From Tritrichomonas musculus (lineage: Eukaryota > Parabasalia > Tritrichomonadida > Tritrichomonadidae): a stretch of 64,000 nt of DNA. This document shows positions 29,205-39,311 of this stretch, one piece after another. The notes beneath the pieces are model-generated. The model saw only the letters and a program-made list of their open reading frames with translations. It searched no databases and was not told the origin of the DNA. Location: positions 744,001 to 808,000 of the forward strand of contig JAPFFF010000015.1 in the NCBI GenBank assembly GCA_039105265.1, read 5' to 3'. A program made the position numbers and the translations under genes. Numbering within the stretch: position 1 is the stretch's first letter; each line of letters opens with the position of its first letter.

Positions 29205-30260
29205 ATGAGTTTTCTACATTACAAAAATCAAATAAATCCACCATCTGATACCGCATATGAGAATTGCCTCGGAATTTATGTTTCTGAAGTACAAGCTCTA
29301 AAAGAAGAAAATATAAAATTAAAAAAACAGTTTGACGAAATTGTTCCACCTTTACAAAAACGGATAGATGCTTTAGAAAAGCTAAATCAAAGTCTTAATT
29401 ATCAAATCCAAATTCTTGAAACTGGTGATGATTATACAAATAATGCTAATTCAGATATTTGTGATGCTTTATCACGAAAATTTCAATCAAAAGATGAAGA
29501 AATAGATATTTTAAAAGCAAAAAATAAGGAATTAAAGAAGCAAAACCGGATCATCTCGTCAAAACTCTCAAAATATCGATCAAACGAACAAGCAAATGTA
29601 GAAAAAACAAGAGAATTAGAAAATAAAATCAACTATTTAGAAGAAATTAATGAAGCGATGAAAATCAGAATTGCAAATTATGAAGAGAGCCTTCAACTTA
29701 AGACAACATCGCTACTTGAAGATGAAATAGCAAAGCTTAAAAAGATCAACTCGCAGTTATCAAAGAAATTAAAGAAATTTCAAACAAATTTTTCTCAACC
29801 TGCAATACACCAACAAAATATACAAAGAAAAGCAAAATTACCTACCACAGCAGATAATTCTCCTAGAGGAAATTCACCATCTCAAAATAAAAATTCATCA
29901 AAAAAGAAAAGTTATCAAAGCTCCCATATTTATAATAATCAAAATGACAGTTTTTTCAACGATATTTACTTCAGTTCTGATAGTGGATCGAGCTATAACA
30001 CACATTCTGATTCAGATTTTAATATAAGTAATGATGCTAACGTAAATAATTCTTATACTAAAAAAACAAGAAAAGTGCCTAAGTCATCTCTTCATAATAC
30101 ATCTACAAGCCGACCTATCAGAGAATCACCAGAATCAGAACTCAGTAAAATTGCCAATATGCTACAGCAAAATTATTCAAACTTTTCTCCATCACAGAAA
30201 ATTTCTGATCAATTTAGAGAATTTATTGATCAAATAAGTGCTATTGCATCGAAAGAATAA
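29205..30260 (+). CDS. Coiled-coil protein with Ser-rich tail
   Basis: A 351-residue protein with no recognised family. Residues about 25-200 form long heptad-type coiled coils (VQALKEENIKLKKQFDEI, LEDEIAKLKKINSQLSKKLK). The middle, about 210-310, is basic and rich in Ser, Asn and Lys (SSKKKSYQSS), and the last 50 residues form an amphipathic helix (LSKIANMLQQNYSNF). This shape is common in centrosomal, basal-body or cytoskeletal adaptor proteins, but no motif proves that here. It converges on the next gene with about 140 bp between the two stop codons. The start is the first ATG in the frame. Confidence 0.75.
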   Translation: MSFLHYKNQINPPSDTAYENCLGIYVSEVQALKEENIKLKKQFDEIVPPLQKRIDALEKLNQSLNYQIQILETGDDYTNNANSDICDALSRKFQSKDEEIDILKAKNKELKKQNRIISSKLSKYRSNEQANVEKTRELENKINYLEEINEAMKIRIANYEESLQLKTTSLLEDEIAKLKKINSQLSKKLKKFQTNFSQPAIHQQNIQRKAKLPTTADNSPRGNSPSQNKNSSKKKSYQSSHIYNNQNDSFFNDIYFSSDSGSSYNTHSDSDFNISNDANVNNSYTKKTRKVPKSSLHNTSTSRPIRESPESELSKIANMLQQNYSNFSPSQKISDQFREFIDQISAIASKE

Positions 30261-30397
30261 CATATAATATTTTATTTTATAAATTAATATTTTCTAGAGG
30301 AATCAAATAATATTATTTTACTTAAAACATTTATTATTAGATAGAAACAAACATAAAAAACATTGCAAATATGCGTAAAAACATGATAATCAATTGA

Positions 30398-31567
30398 TTA
30401 ATAATTTTGTTGTTGAGTTCTACTGCTATTAAAAGGAGTATTAGCCATTGTCGATCTTGCAGTTTTTGAAGATTTATAAGGCTGAATTGTTGATGGAATA
30501 GGATTTTCTATCATTTTTGTGAAACTTTTAACAAGTTCATTATGACTAATAATTCTATCTTTTATTTCTTCATCGTCATCGTTAAAATTAGCATTGCTTA
30601 TATAACTATATTCACGTTCTTGCTTTACACTTTTCGAAAATCTTTGCTTTTCAGCAGATCTACGCCCTCCCCCTTTGGAATTAAAGGTTAATTCTGGGAA
30701 ATCAAGAGGTCTTTTGAAAGGAGATGGCGATGATTTAGACAATGCTGTTGATGCATTTCTTTTTGGAATAATTGAATTATTACCACTAGCGATTCCTGCT
30801 TTTGGCGGAATTGCTTGTGTCATTGGCCGAGAAAAAGAGAGACGCTGTGCTTTTCTCCGCTTACTCGGTGGAACATGATCAGGTAAAAAATGCTTTGTTC
30901 GTTGTTGTTGCTGAAGATCGATAATTTGATTTTGTAATTGAACATAATCGTTATATGAGACACGGGGCACATTTTCAAAATATCCTTTATTATTAGAATC
31001 TATATCATATTGAGTTTCTTGTGGTTTATCGTCTGTTTGTAATTGTTGCGTAATAACTCTTTCCTCGTAATCAATAACATATTTTTGAAGCGGATTTCCA
31101 TGAAGTACAAGAAAAGGCATCCTTTTTTTAATAAGCCTTTCTTCTGGTTCAAGATGAAATGACGGTGGCATTCTTGTGTTTTGATGGGTATTTTCTAATT
31201 CTTGAATTGATTTTTTAACAAGTTTTTTAGCAGATGATGAGAAATTCGAATCTAATGAAGAAGGTGTTGATATGAGTGAATTTTCTGTAGAAATTGTGAT
31301 GCCATCAATATCATCAAATTCAACAATTTTTTGCTTAATAACTTGGATTGGAGTCTTTTTATTTTTCTCCGGAGCTAATTGAAACCTATAAAGTTGGTTA
31401 GCAGGAAGATCTTCTGAAAAACGATATTTAAATTTTTTAGTGGGGTCTGTTTTGGCCCCAAGAGGAGATATTGGATTTGGTATCGAATTGGAGTTTGCAA
31501 TTTCATATGAAAAAGGAGCTACGCCACTTTGCGAAACTATATCTATTATAGGTTGAGGGTTACTCAT
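30398..31567 (-). CDS. Orphan Ser/Pro-rich protein with nuclear-signal-like patch
   Basis: A 389-residue protein I do not recognise. It is mostly disordered, rich in Ser, Pro, Asn and Gln. A PSKRRKAQR patch near 233 resembles a basic nuclear localisation signal, and a second basic stretch follows at RRSAEKQRFSKSVKQER (near 301). A short segment around 150-185 (MPFLVLHGNPLQKYVIDYEERVI) looks more ordered and could be a peptide-binding or small fold. A Q-rich stretch lies near 210-225. There are no membrane segments. Convergent with the coiled-coil gene and divergent from nothing nearby. Function unknown. Confidence 0.7.
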   Translation of the reverse strand: MSNPQPIIDIVSQSGVAPFSYEIANSNSIPNPISPLGAKTDPTKKFKYRFSEDLPANQLYRFQLAPEKNKKTPIQVIKQKIVEFDDIDGITISTENSLISTPSSLDSNFSSSAKKLVKKSIQELENTHQNTRMPPSFHLEPEERLIKKRMPFLVLHGNPLQKYVIDYEERVITQQLQTDDKPQETQYDIDSNNKGYFENVPRVSYNDYVQLQNQIIDLQQQQRTKHFLPDHVPPSKRRKAQRLSFSRPMTQAIPPKAGIASGNNSIIPKRNASTALSKSSPSPFKRPLDFPELTFNSKGGGRRSAEKQRFSKSVKQEREYSYISNANFNDDDEEIKDRIISHNELVKSFTKMIENPIPSTIQPYKSSKTARSTMANTPFNSSRTQQQNY

Positions 31568-31730
31568 TAACTTTTTGTAATTGAAATACTTAAATACGTT
31601 ATTTCGTTTTTTTATCAGCTATTGTGCGACACTGAATATCAAGACTTTTTGACTTAGAGTAATTTCTCTCAATACTAATATATCGCATAATCAACAATAA
31701 ATGCTAGATTTGAATATATTTTTACAATAA

Positions 31731-31853
31731 AATTTAGAAAATGATATAAACAATGATGAACAAGTCAAGTTTTTAATTAATGAATATTCATTCATATATA
31801 ATATTACACTTCAACATGCAATACATTGCGCTTTTGAAAAAAAAAAAGTATAA
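31731..31853 (+). pseudogene. Possible fragment of an ankyrin-like gene
   Basis: A 40-codon plus-strand open stretch in the gap upstream of the neighbouring minus-strand gene reads with a helix-turn-helix feel (FLINEYSFIYNITLQHAIHC), resembling the divergent ankyrin repeats of trichomonad surface and regulatory proteins. It has no ATG near its start and ends in poly-Lys. It is short, so chance is quite possible. Confidence 0.2.
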
Positions 31854-31865
31854 TTCCAAAAAAAA

Positions 31866-34178
31866 TTATGCAGGTAGTAAAACATCGTCAGCTAAAGGAT
31901 AAACATTAGATACATCCCATTCAACAATCAGCCGTTCAATAATTTCGTGAGACGTATTAAAATTATCTTTTTGAGCAGATAACATTGAAATTAATTCAAA
32001 ACTCATTCCATTTTGTTTTCCATCATCCTTCTTCTCTGGCTGTCTAATAATATTTGGAGCAAATACAATTGCCAAATTTCCAGGACCCATTTTTGTTTTG
32101 TCTTCATGAAGAGCCATTTCTTGAAGAAATCCGATTAAGTAGGCAAGAGTTAAAGCATGCAATCTCGGAAAAGATGATACATATTCAATTATTCTTCCTT
32201 GAACAAAAGCATTATAAAGTTCTTGCCCAGAATATTGATAAGGAATGATTGGTTCTGACAAATCACGAATCCACTTTTTCAAAAGTGACGCTAAATCATG
32301 TAATCTAGCATTCTTTAAATCATCTTCTGTCAAATTTTCAATTTTTGACAACCGTTCGACTTCTTTCATGCTTCCAGGAAGTCTAAAAACACCTTCGGTA
32401 TTGAACGCATTTTTTTCAATTATAGCTTTACAAACATTGCAAAGGAAGGTGGGAATTGGACAGTTAGGATAAGTTAATCTTTGACTCCACATAATTTCAT
32501 ATAATGAAACACCAAAGGTTGACGTACAATTAAATAGAGAAACAAAATTAAATATGTTAACGTAAGGAGCTTTTTTCTTAATTTTTCTAGCTTTTTCGTT
32601 TGGTTGGGTTTTCGTTTTATCGATTAACAGATCAGTTTTATCAATTGGGCATCCAATTGAACAACGAATATTAAAACGAATCAAAATAAACTGAACAAGA
32701 GTACCTATTTCTTTATTTTTATCAGCAATGTTTTTCATGAGAAATGATTTAATCCAAAGTTCACTATCCTTTGTCGATGGGAAAATACTTGCTATAACCA
32801 GAAAGAGGTTCCACGTTTGAATGAGCCAATCAAATCTAGGACATTGATTTGTTTGTTTCATTAATTGAAAAAAAACTTCATCTATTAAGGCTTCTTCATC
32901 ATAAAGCATTGAAATTATTATATCAACCGCCTGTGGAGATGAAAAGTAATCAGTGTTACCTGGATTTGGAATTGATGAATCATTGATCGTTTGCAAAGTT
33001 GAAATTTGAGATGATGATTTACTCGATGATGAAACTCCTGTTGCTTGTAGGATGAATTTGAAACATTTTAATGCGTTCTTTCTAGTATTATCTGATAAAT
33101 TGGCTAATAATGGTGATGACAAAGGAGTTTTTGAAAATAAAACCAAATCTTCCATTGTAATTGAAGTACGACGACATATACGGCCATTAACGTTCTTCTG
33201 AAAATGCCTTTTAGCAAAACTTGCTGCATGATAATTATGAATTTCGTCAGATACTGTTCTTGGAAGAAAATGCGGTTCATTTTCATTTGGAGGCACATAA
33301 AATTTATGTTTTATTTCTGCACTATTATTATTGTCATTATCATCAGCCTTTTCTGCTGACTGCGCAGACTTGTTTTGATTTTGTGCATATTTTTCATCGC
33401 TTTGGTCATATTTATTTTGATTTGTTTCTTCAGTTTGTAGTTGTTCTGAATTTTGATTTGTTTCTTCAGTTTGCAGTTGTTCTGAACTTTGATTTGTTTC
33501 TTCAGTTTGTAGTTGTTCTGAACTTTGATTTGTTTCTTCAATTAGAAATTGTTCTGATCTTTGATTTTTCCCATGGCTTTGGCTTGTTTCCTCACTTTGA
33601 AATTCATCTAAACTAAGATTATTATCCTCACTTTGCATTTGCTCTGAACTCTTTGTTTCTTTATTTGGTAATTGTTCCTGACTTTGGCTAATTTCGTCAT
33701 TTTGATTATTTTCTTGGCTTTCTTTATCTTCTTCGTATTGTAATTCCTCTTCATCCACATATTTCTCTCTATTTTGACTCACCTCTCCTACGTGAGCTAC
33801 TTTCTCAGTTTGATCTTGGCCAATGCTTTTATTTTGTTGATTTGAATTGCTCTTGTTCTGATATTGAAATGAATCTAAACTTTGAACCGGACTTTGATCC
33901 ATAAATTTTATTAACTTTTCATCTAAATCAACAACAAGATGAATTTCTTGATTACCATCATCATCAGGTTTAAGTACTTTTGATGAGATACTTGATCTAA
34001 TTGAAGGGAAAAGAATATCAGGGTTGGCAAATGTTTTGAAAGTTTCTGGATCCTTAACAAGACCATCTTTTGGGTAAGTCCAAGTTGTTTTCTCAGTATC
34101 TGTGTCGTAATAATAATACAATTGATTATCATCATCATAATATGCATAATATAGATGAACAGGGCCTAAACCTAGCAT
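31866..34178 (-). CDS. WW-MyTH4-RhoGAP protein (ARHGAP39/Vilse architecture)
   Basis: A 770-residue GTPase-activating protein for Rho/Rac-type GTPases, acting on actin control. A WW-like domain is at about 7-36: the second Trp (Trp33) and Pro36 are present, but the first Trp position is occupied by Tyr. A disordered Glu/Gln/Ser region (100-290) holds four 12-residue repeats of the type EETNQSSEQLQT. A MyTH4 domain is at about 345-510 (TRKNALKCFKFILQATG, LIDEVFFQLMKQTNQCP, WNLFLVIASIFPSTKD). RhoGAP follows at about 555-755, with the arginine finger Arg599 in EGVFRLPGS and the conserved GPGNLAIVFAPN. This domain order is that of animal ARHGAP39. Its presence implies Rac-driven cytoskeletal signalling. 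Confidence 0.9.
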   Translation of the reverse strand: MLGLGPVHLYYAYYDDDNQLYYYYDTDTEKTTWTYPKDGLVKDPETFKTFANPDILFPSIRSSISSKVLKPDDDGNQEIHLVVDLDEKLIKFMDQSPVQSLDSFQYQNKSNSNQQNKSIGQDQTEKVAHVGEVSQNREKYVDEEELQYEEDKESQENNQNDEISQSQEQLPNKETKSSEQMQSEDNNLSLDEFQSEETSQSHGKNQRSEQFLIEETNQSSEQLQTEETNQSSEQLQTEETNQNSEQLQTEETNQNKYDQSDEKYAQNQNKSAQSAEKADDNDNNNSAEIKHKFYVPPNENEPHFLPRTVSDEIHNYHAASFAKRHFQKNVNGRICRRTSITMEDLVLFSKTPLSSPLLANLSDNTRKNALKCFKFILQATGVSSSSKSSSQISTLQTINDSSIPNPGNTDYFSSPQAVDIIISMLYDEEALIDEVFFQLMKQTNQCPRFDWLIQTWNLFLVIASIFPSTKDSELWIKSFLMKNIADKNKEIGTLVQFILIRFNIRCSIGCPIDKTDLLIDKTKTQPNEKARKIKKKAPYVNIFNFVSLFNCTSTFGVSLYEIMWSQRLTYPNCPIPTFLCNVCKAIIEKNAFNTEGVFRLPGSMKEVERLSKIENLTEDDLKNARLHDLASLLKKWIRDLSEPIIPYQYSGQELYNAFVQGRIIEYVSSFPRLHALTLAYLIGFLQEMALHEDKTKMGPGNLAIVFAPNIIRQPEKKDDGKQNGMSFELISMLSAQKDNFNTSHEIIERLIVEWDVSNVYPLADDVLLPA
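33417..33560. repeat. Four tandem 36-bp repeats in the RhoGAP gene
   Basis: Units of 36 bp encode EETNQ(S/N)SEQLQT. Three units are nearly identical and the fourth, on the coding strand's 5' side, is diverged (EETSQ, RSEQFLI types). They lie in the disordered linker between WW and MyTH4. Confidence 0.8.
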
Positions 34179-35127
34179 TTAGTTCTTTAATTATGATATT
34201 TATATAGGAAACTTTTTAAAATCGATCAATGAAAAAATTGAATTAAATATTCAATATTTATCTTCATTCATAAATACATTTTTTTACCAAAATTTGATAA
34301 TTTGAAATGTCAAATTGTTATATATATAAAATATACCAATGATTATCTTAAATTATAACAGAATTTTCAATTTTGAGTTTGAAAATTTTTGAGATTAATA
34401 TTAATATGAATAATAATTAAAAAATGAAAAAAAGGAATTGATGTATAGCCCAAAGTGCGCCTTCATTTTTATCTAGAAAATGGAAAACAAGGAAATAAGT
34501 TCTTTATATGACACTTATCATGATTTAAATAATAATATAGTACTGTTAGCTTCAAATAACAAAATGATAAATATATCTCTAGAAAAACAAAATGATATGG
34601 TTATATGATATAATTTAGAATAATTTGTGTAACAATTTTTTGAGAATAATTGAGAAAAAGCACATCTTGAGCAATCTTATTAAATTTTCTGAAGATATCA
34701 GTCGCCCATCGATAATTAGAAACCAAAGGCGATTAATGATGGAAAAGTGTAAAGAGTTAATTCATTGCTCTCTTAATTTCATATAACATCCATCTATTTG
34801 AAGGTTTAATTACACACTCTCTATGAAAAATTTTCAATGTCATTTTAAAAAAAGAATTTTTAGAAAAGTTTTGATATTTTTTTTTAATATTTCCTTTTGT
34901 TTAAAACATTTACATATTATATATATTAAATATAGATTTTAATTTTCAATAAATCAATTATTCTAGGCTATAACTCCAATTAAAGATAAGGTTGGCTTTT
35001 GAACTTTTCAAAAAATAAACTACTCAAAATTTAGTAAATATATTCAAAAAATTAGCTTGCTTTTTTCAAATTTATTTGGCAAATAAATTTATTCATTTTT
35101 TAATTTGAACACCAATTTTCGTCGTTA
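34179..35127. other. Gap between RhoGAP and long coiled-coil genes
   Basis: A divergent intergenic region of about 950 bp that should contain both promoters. Its middle (34480-34786) has two coding-like stretches (separate entry). The rest is AT-rich with no visible feature. Confidence 0.5.
34480..34786 (+). pseudogene. Possible small gene or gene relic in two frames
   Basis: An ATG-started 42-codon ORF at 34480-34608 (MENKEISSLYDTYHDLNNN...) with helical, charged composition is followed after a few bases by a 58-codon open stretch in another frame ending at 34786 (SEDISRPSIIRNQRRLMMEK...). Both look more protein-like than the neighbouring spacer. Either a decayed gene or a small spliced gene would explain this; no consensus trichomonad intron motif is visible between them. 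I do not recognise the family. Confidence 0.3.
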
Positions 35128-38100
35128 ATGTCATCCAATAATGATCAATTAAATGTAACTAATAAAGGAAAAATAGCCCTTCAACAAGAAAATGCAGAAT
35201 TAATAAAAGTTAATGATTCAAATGTCAAACAGTTTCAAACCCTTCAAAAACGAAATAATGAATATGAAAAACTAATTTCCGAAATGACAAATCAAGTACT
35301 CATTCAAAAACACGAAAATTTTGAAAAATCATCTCAAATTTCTCTATTAAAAAAAGAAAATGCAATATTAAAGGAAGATAACACTTCCCAAATCAATCAA
35401 ATTTACAATTTTAAAGAGAAAGAAATAGATTATCAAAGAAAAATTAACGACAATAGTGCTAAAATCTCACAATTAGAAAAGGAAAATGCACTACTGAATC
35501 AAACAAATTTAGATCAAAAAAATCAGATTTCAAAACTAAGAGCAGAACAAATAATTAATGAAAAAAATACTTTTGATCAATCAACCTCTATCCTTCTTTT
35601 AGAAGAAGAAAATAAATTATTAAAAAAGGGGACATCAGATCGTGATGGACAGATATTCAGCTTAAAAAAAGAACAAGAAAATGATAAGCAAACAATAGCT
35701 CAACAAACAATGAAAATATCAAAGATGCCTCTCTTAGAAGCTGATTTAGTTGCATCTAAACAGGAATGCTTAAATCAAAAAGAACAAATTTCACTATTAA
35801 GAGATGAAAAATTGAAGTTAATCGAAAAAAATTTATTAATTAACCAAGAAAAAATAAAAATTGAACAAGAGAATAAGGAAAATGAACAGAAAAATCTTGA
35901 ATTACAAAAAACTAATTCAAATCTTGAAAAAACGAATTCAAATCAAACTGAAAAAATATTGAAACTGGAATCAGATATAATATCACTTAAAAGTAAATGT
36001 AAAACCCAAGAAAGTCAAATTGATGAGCTTACCACCAAATATGAAAAACAACAAGAAATAAATAATGAGCAATCTACACTTTTATCTTCAAAACAGGACA
36101 GTATTAATAATTTAAGTAATCAAATATCAATTTATGATGATCAAAATAAAAAATTGAGTAATGACATTTCTAAGCTCAAAGAAGAAAATCTTCGACAAGC
36201 AGAAACAATTAATGAATTAAATAATCAAATTATCAAACTCACAGATACAAATTCAAACCAAGATAACCAAATAAAACAACAAGTTGATCAGATTGATCAA
36301 ATTAGGAGTGAAAATAAATCTCTTTCTCAAGAACTCGAAATACTCAAGAATCAAATAAAACAAGTTGAAGCATCAAAACACAAGAAAGACCAAGAAAATG
36401 CAGAATTGAAACATAAGCATGATGATCATGTGAAAATAGAAGATGATTTAAAATCTAAAATCACAAAATTACAGGCTGAAAATGAAGAACTGACAAAAAA
36501 CATAAATTTATTAAACGAACGCGATTCTGAAACTCAAACAAAGGTAAATACTATTTCTGAATTGGAAGATCAAGTTAACAGTCTTATAAAACAAATAAAT
36601 GAAGCAAATAATCTCAATTCCAAACTAGCTAAAGAAAAAGATGATCAAACGCATAAAATACTTGAATTATTAAACAAACTTAATACAATAAATGAAATGA
36701 AAATAGATCCAGTACAGTTTGAAACACCAGTTATAGAAAATAATCCTCCAAAAAAATACAGCTATAGCAAACCAGAAGAAAATGATAAAGCTGAACTAGA
36801 GTATGTTAAAGTTCTTGAAATTCAAAATGAAGATTATTGGAATGAAATCACTGATTTAAGTACAAAGCTGACACAAAAAACATTGGATTATTCACGTTTG
36901 TCAAACGATCATAAGAAGCTAGAAATATCCAACAAAAATAATAAAGAAGTTATTACTCTCAAAAACCAAATAATTTCAAATTTGCTTGACCAGTATGGAC
37001 AACTTGATTTAGAGCACAGAGATAGCTTGAACCAAATTGCAGGACTAAAGGAATATATTGCTGGTAAAGAGAAAGAAATTCAAAATCTCAATGAAAAAGT
37101 AGATGAACATAAAAAACAAATTCACGATGCAAACAATGAAAATAATAAACTGAGAAGTGAAAATGAAAGTTTGTACACTTCTGTTAACAAAAACTCCAAG
37201 GAATTACAATTTCTCAACGATAAACTCCAAAATTTAGAAAAGACCAACAAAGATATTGAAGAGAAAAACACCGCATATGCATCATTATGCCAAAAAATCT
37301 CTCATGAAAAATCTCTCTATGAAAAACAATTGTTAGAATCGCAAGATAAAAGCGGTTCCCTTGAAAATCAAATAGAAAAAAATAATAATGATATAAAAGA
37401 ATTGGTTAGAAGAAACGAGTCTTTAAAATTCACAAATGGTGTGCTAAATCAAGATATTGATGAGCTAAAACAAAATGTTTTTGATCTTCAAAATAAGATG
37501 CACGAAAATGTGGCTGAAATCAATAAATTAAAAGAAGAAAGACTTTCTCTTTCCAATCAAAATGCAGATCTTATTCAAAACAATAATGAATTATCAAATA
37601 AACAAGCAAATAATGATAAAATTCAACAGGAACAAAGTCAAAGAATTGACCAATTATTAGGACAAGTTGGGTCTCTTACCAATGAAAATCAAATACTAAA
37701 AACCTCTGGAGAAGAATCAAAAACCAAGATCAAAACTCTTGCTGCACAAGTTAAAGATTTGAATGACCAGGTTGTAAATCTAGTCAGTGAAAACAATAAT
37801 ATCAAAGGACAATATAATCAAAAAACAACAGACTATAATAAGAAAGTTGAAGAAAACAATGATCTATGTACCAAATATACAGAAACAAAAACACTGTATG
37901 ATAAATTGAATAAAAATGCTCAAATTCTTCTGAAACAAAAGAATCAAGCACTAAAAGATGTTGATGCAAAAGTCCGAAATATAAAAGAATTACAGACATC
38001 AATTTCACAAAAGGATCAGGAAATTGATCAATTAAAGAAACAGGTCAATCATGTTATTTCTGAAAAAGCAGAATCAGACAATAAAAACTCTATACTGAAG

Positions 38101-39036
38101 GATGAGAATCAAGCACTTTTAGATACAAAAACATCGTTTAGTGAAGATATTCAAAACTTAAAAGAACAAATTAATTCTTCAAAGGGAAAAATTCAAAAAT
38201 TGGAAAAAGAGAGATGTAAGTTAAATAATGAGTTATTTGATACCACGAATAGGTTAGATGAAAGTAAAAATAAAACACAAACATTAGAAAAGGAAAATAA
38301 AACTTTGAATGACCAATTTAATAGACAAAAAAAAGAGATGCAAGATCTTAAGTTATCAAATAATGAATTCATTGCTGAAAATCGATCACAAAAAGAAAAG
38401 ATAAACAATTTAGAAGACTCATGTAAAAAGTTGACAGATAATCTAAATATACAAATACAAAGCTACCAAGATTTATCAAATACTAATTCTAATCTTAAGA
38501 AAGAGTTAACAGATACAAAGAAGCAATATACTGTAATGGATTCAATGCGAAATGAGTTGAGTGCTCAAATAAATATATTAACAGAAACTAATAAAACATT
38601 GGAAAATACAAACAAACTTTTGACAGATGAAAATGAAAAATTTGTTAAATTAGATAATAAATGCAATTTAGAGATAACAAAACTTCAGGACACAAAAACT
38701 CGACAAGAAAATGATATTAAAGATAAACAAAATAAAATAAGCATATTGGACGAAGCTTGTTCGAACAATGAAAGATATAAAAAAGACCTTGATAAAAAAG
38801 TGAATGAATTAAATCAAAAGAATGATGAAATGAATAAACAAATTTTCGAGCTAAAACAAACAAATAAAAACTTGAAGGAATCATCCAAGCACCATAGAGA
38901 AATCATAGAAAATCAAATGCTTCTTTCTAAGCAAGAGGTTGCCACACAAATTGAACAAATAAGGAAACTGAGAGATGCAGAAATAAACGCATTAATAAAG
39001 CTTATGAATGAAGATATGAAATTAAAAAATGAATAA
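35128..39036 (+). CDS. Long coiled-coil protein (1302 residues)
   Basis: Nearly the entire protein is heptad-repeat coiled coil: Lys, Glu, Asn, Gln, Leu and Ile in phrases such as LEKENALLNQ, LKEENLRQAETINELNNQI and LKKQVNHVISEK. A short break around 530-560 contains Pro and Tyr (ENNPPKKYSYSKPEEND). There is no motor head, no ATPase motif and no membrane anchor, so it is not a myosin or SMC protein. Candidates are golgins, centrosomal or axostyle/costa-type structural proteins; trichomonads have many such filament proteins. Sequence alone cannot choose. The start is the first ATG after the divergent spacer. The last residues (LIKLMNEDMKLKNE) remain helical. Confidence 0.85.
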   Translation: MSSNNDQLNVTNKGKIALQQENAELIKVNDSNVKQFQTLQKRNNEYEKLISEMTNQVLIQKHENFEKSSQISLLKKENAILKEDNTSQINQIYNFKEKEIDYQRKINDNSAKISQLEKENALLNQTNLDQKNQISKLRAEQIINEKNTFDQSTSILLLEEENKLLKKGTSDRDGQIFSLKKEQENDKQTIAQQTMKISKMPLLEADLVASKQECLNQKEQISLLRDEKLKLIEKNLLINQEKIKIEQENKENEQKNLELQKTNSNLEKTNSNQTEKILKLESDIISLKSKCKTQESQIDELTTKYEKQQEINNEQSTLLSSKQDSINNLSNQISIYDDQNKKLSNDISKLKEENLRQAETINELNNQIIKLTDTNSNQDNQIKQQVDQIDQIRSENKSLSQELEILKNQIKQVEASKHKKDQENAELKHKHDDHVKIEDDLKSKITKLQAENEELTKNINLLNERDSETQTKVNTISELEDQVNSLIKQINEANNLNSKLAKEKDDQTHKILELLNKLNTINEMKIDPVQFETPVIENNPPKKYSYSKPEENDKAELEYVKVLEIQNEDYWNEITDLSTKLTQKTLDYSRLSNDHKKLEISNKNNKEVITLKNQIISNLLDQYGQLDLEHRDSLNQIAGLKEYIAGKEKEIQNLNEKVDEHKKQIHDANNENNKLRSENESLYTSVNKNSKELQFLNDKLQNLEKTNKDIEEKNTAYASLCQKISHEKSLYEKQLLESQDKSGSLENQIEKNNNDIKELVRRNESLKFTNGVLNQDIDELKQNVFDLQNKMHENVAEINKLKEERLSLSNQNADLIQNNNELSNKQANNDKIQQEQSQRIDQLLGQVGSLTNENQILKTSGEESKTKIKTLAAQVKDLNDQVVNLVSENNNIKGQYNQKTTDYNKKVEENNDLCTKYTETKTLYDKLNKNAQILLKQKNQALKDVDAKVRNIKELQTSISQKDQEIDQLKKQVNHVISEKAESDNKNSILKDENQALLDTKTSFSEDIQNLKEQINSSKGKIQKLEKERCKLNNELFDTTNRLDESKNKTQTLEKENKTLNDQFNRQKKEMQDLKLSNNEFIAENRSQKEKINNLEDSCKKLTDNLNIQIQSYQDLSNTNSNLKKELTDTKKQYTVMDSMRNELSAQINILTETNKTLENTNKLLTDENEKFVKLDNKCNLEITKLQDTKTRQENDIKDKQNKISILDEACSNNERYKKDLDKKVNELNQKNDEMNKQIFELKQTNKNLKESSKHHREIIENQMLLSKQEVATQIEQIRKLRDAEINALIKLMNEDMKLKNE

Positions 39037-39311
39037 AATTTAACTTTATTTAATTTTTTCTATTCTGTTTCTATTTATATTTATTAACCTTTTCTTCATA
39101 GAAATAGCAGATGAGCCACCTGAATTAATAAAGTAATTTAAATCTGTGAAAGAATTTTAATAATATGAAAAATAATTCATGATTGAAATATTAATAATAT
39201 TGGTTCATATACTATAAATATAAAAAGTTATATAATAATTATTAAGGTTGATAGATATTTTTTAATTTTAAAACTAAAATACATACATACATAAGAAAAA
39301 AAAAAAAAAAA

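Noticed and set aside
35128-39036. Long coiled-coil protein considered as myosin heavy chain or SMC
   Set aside because: No P-loop, motor or hinge and head domains are present; only heptad repeats.
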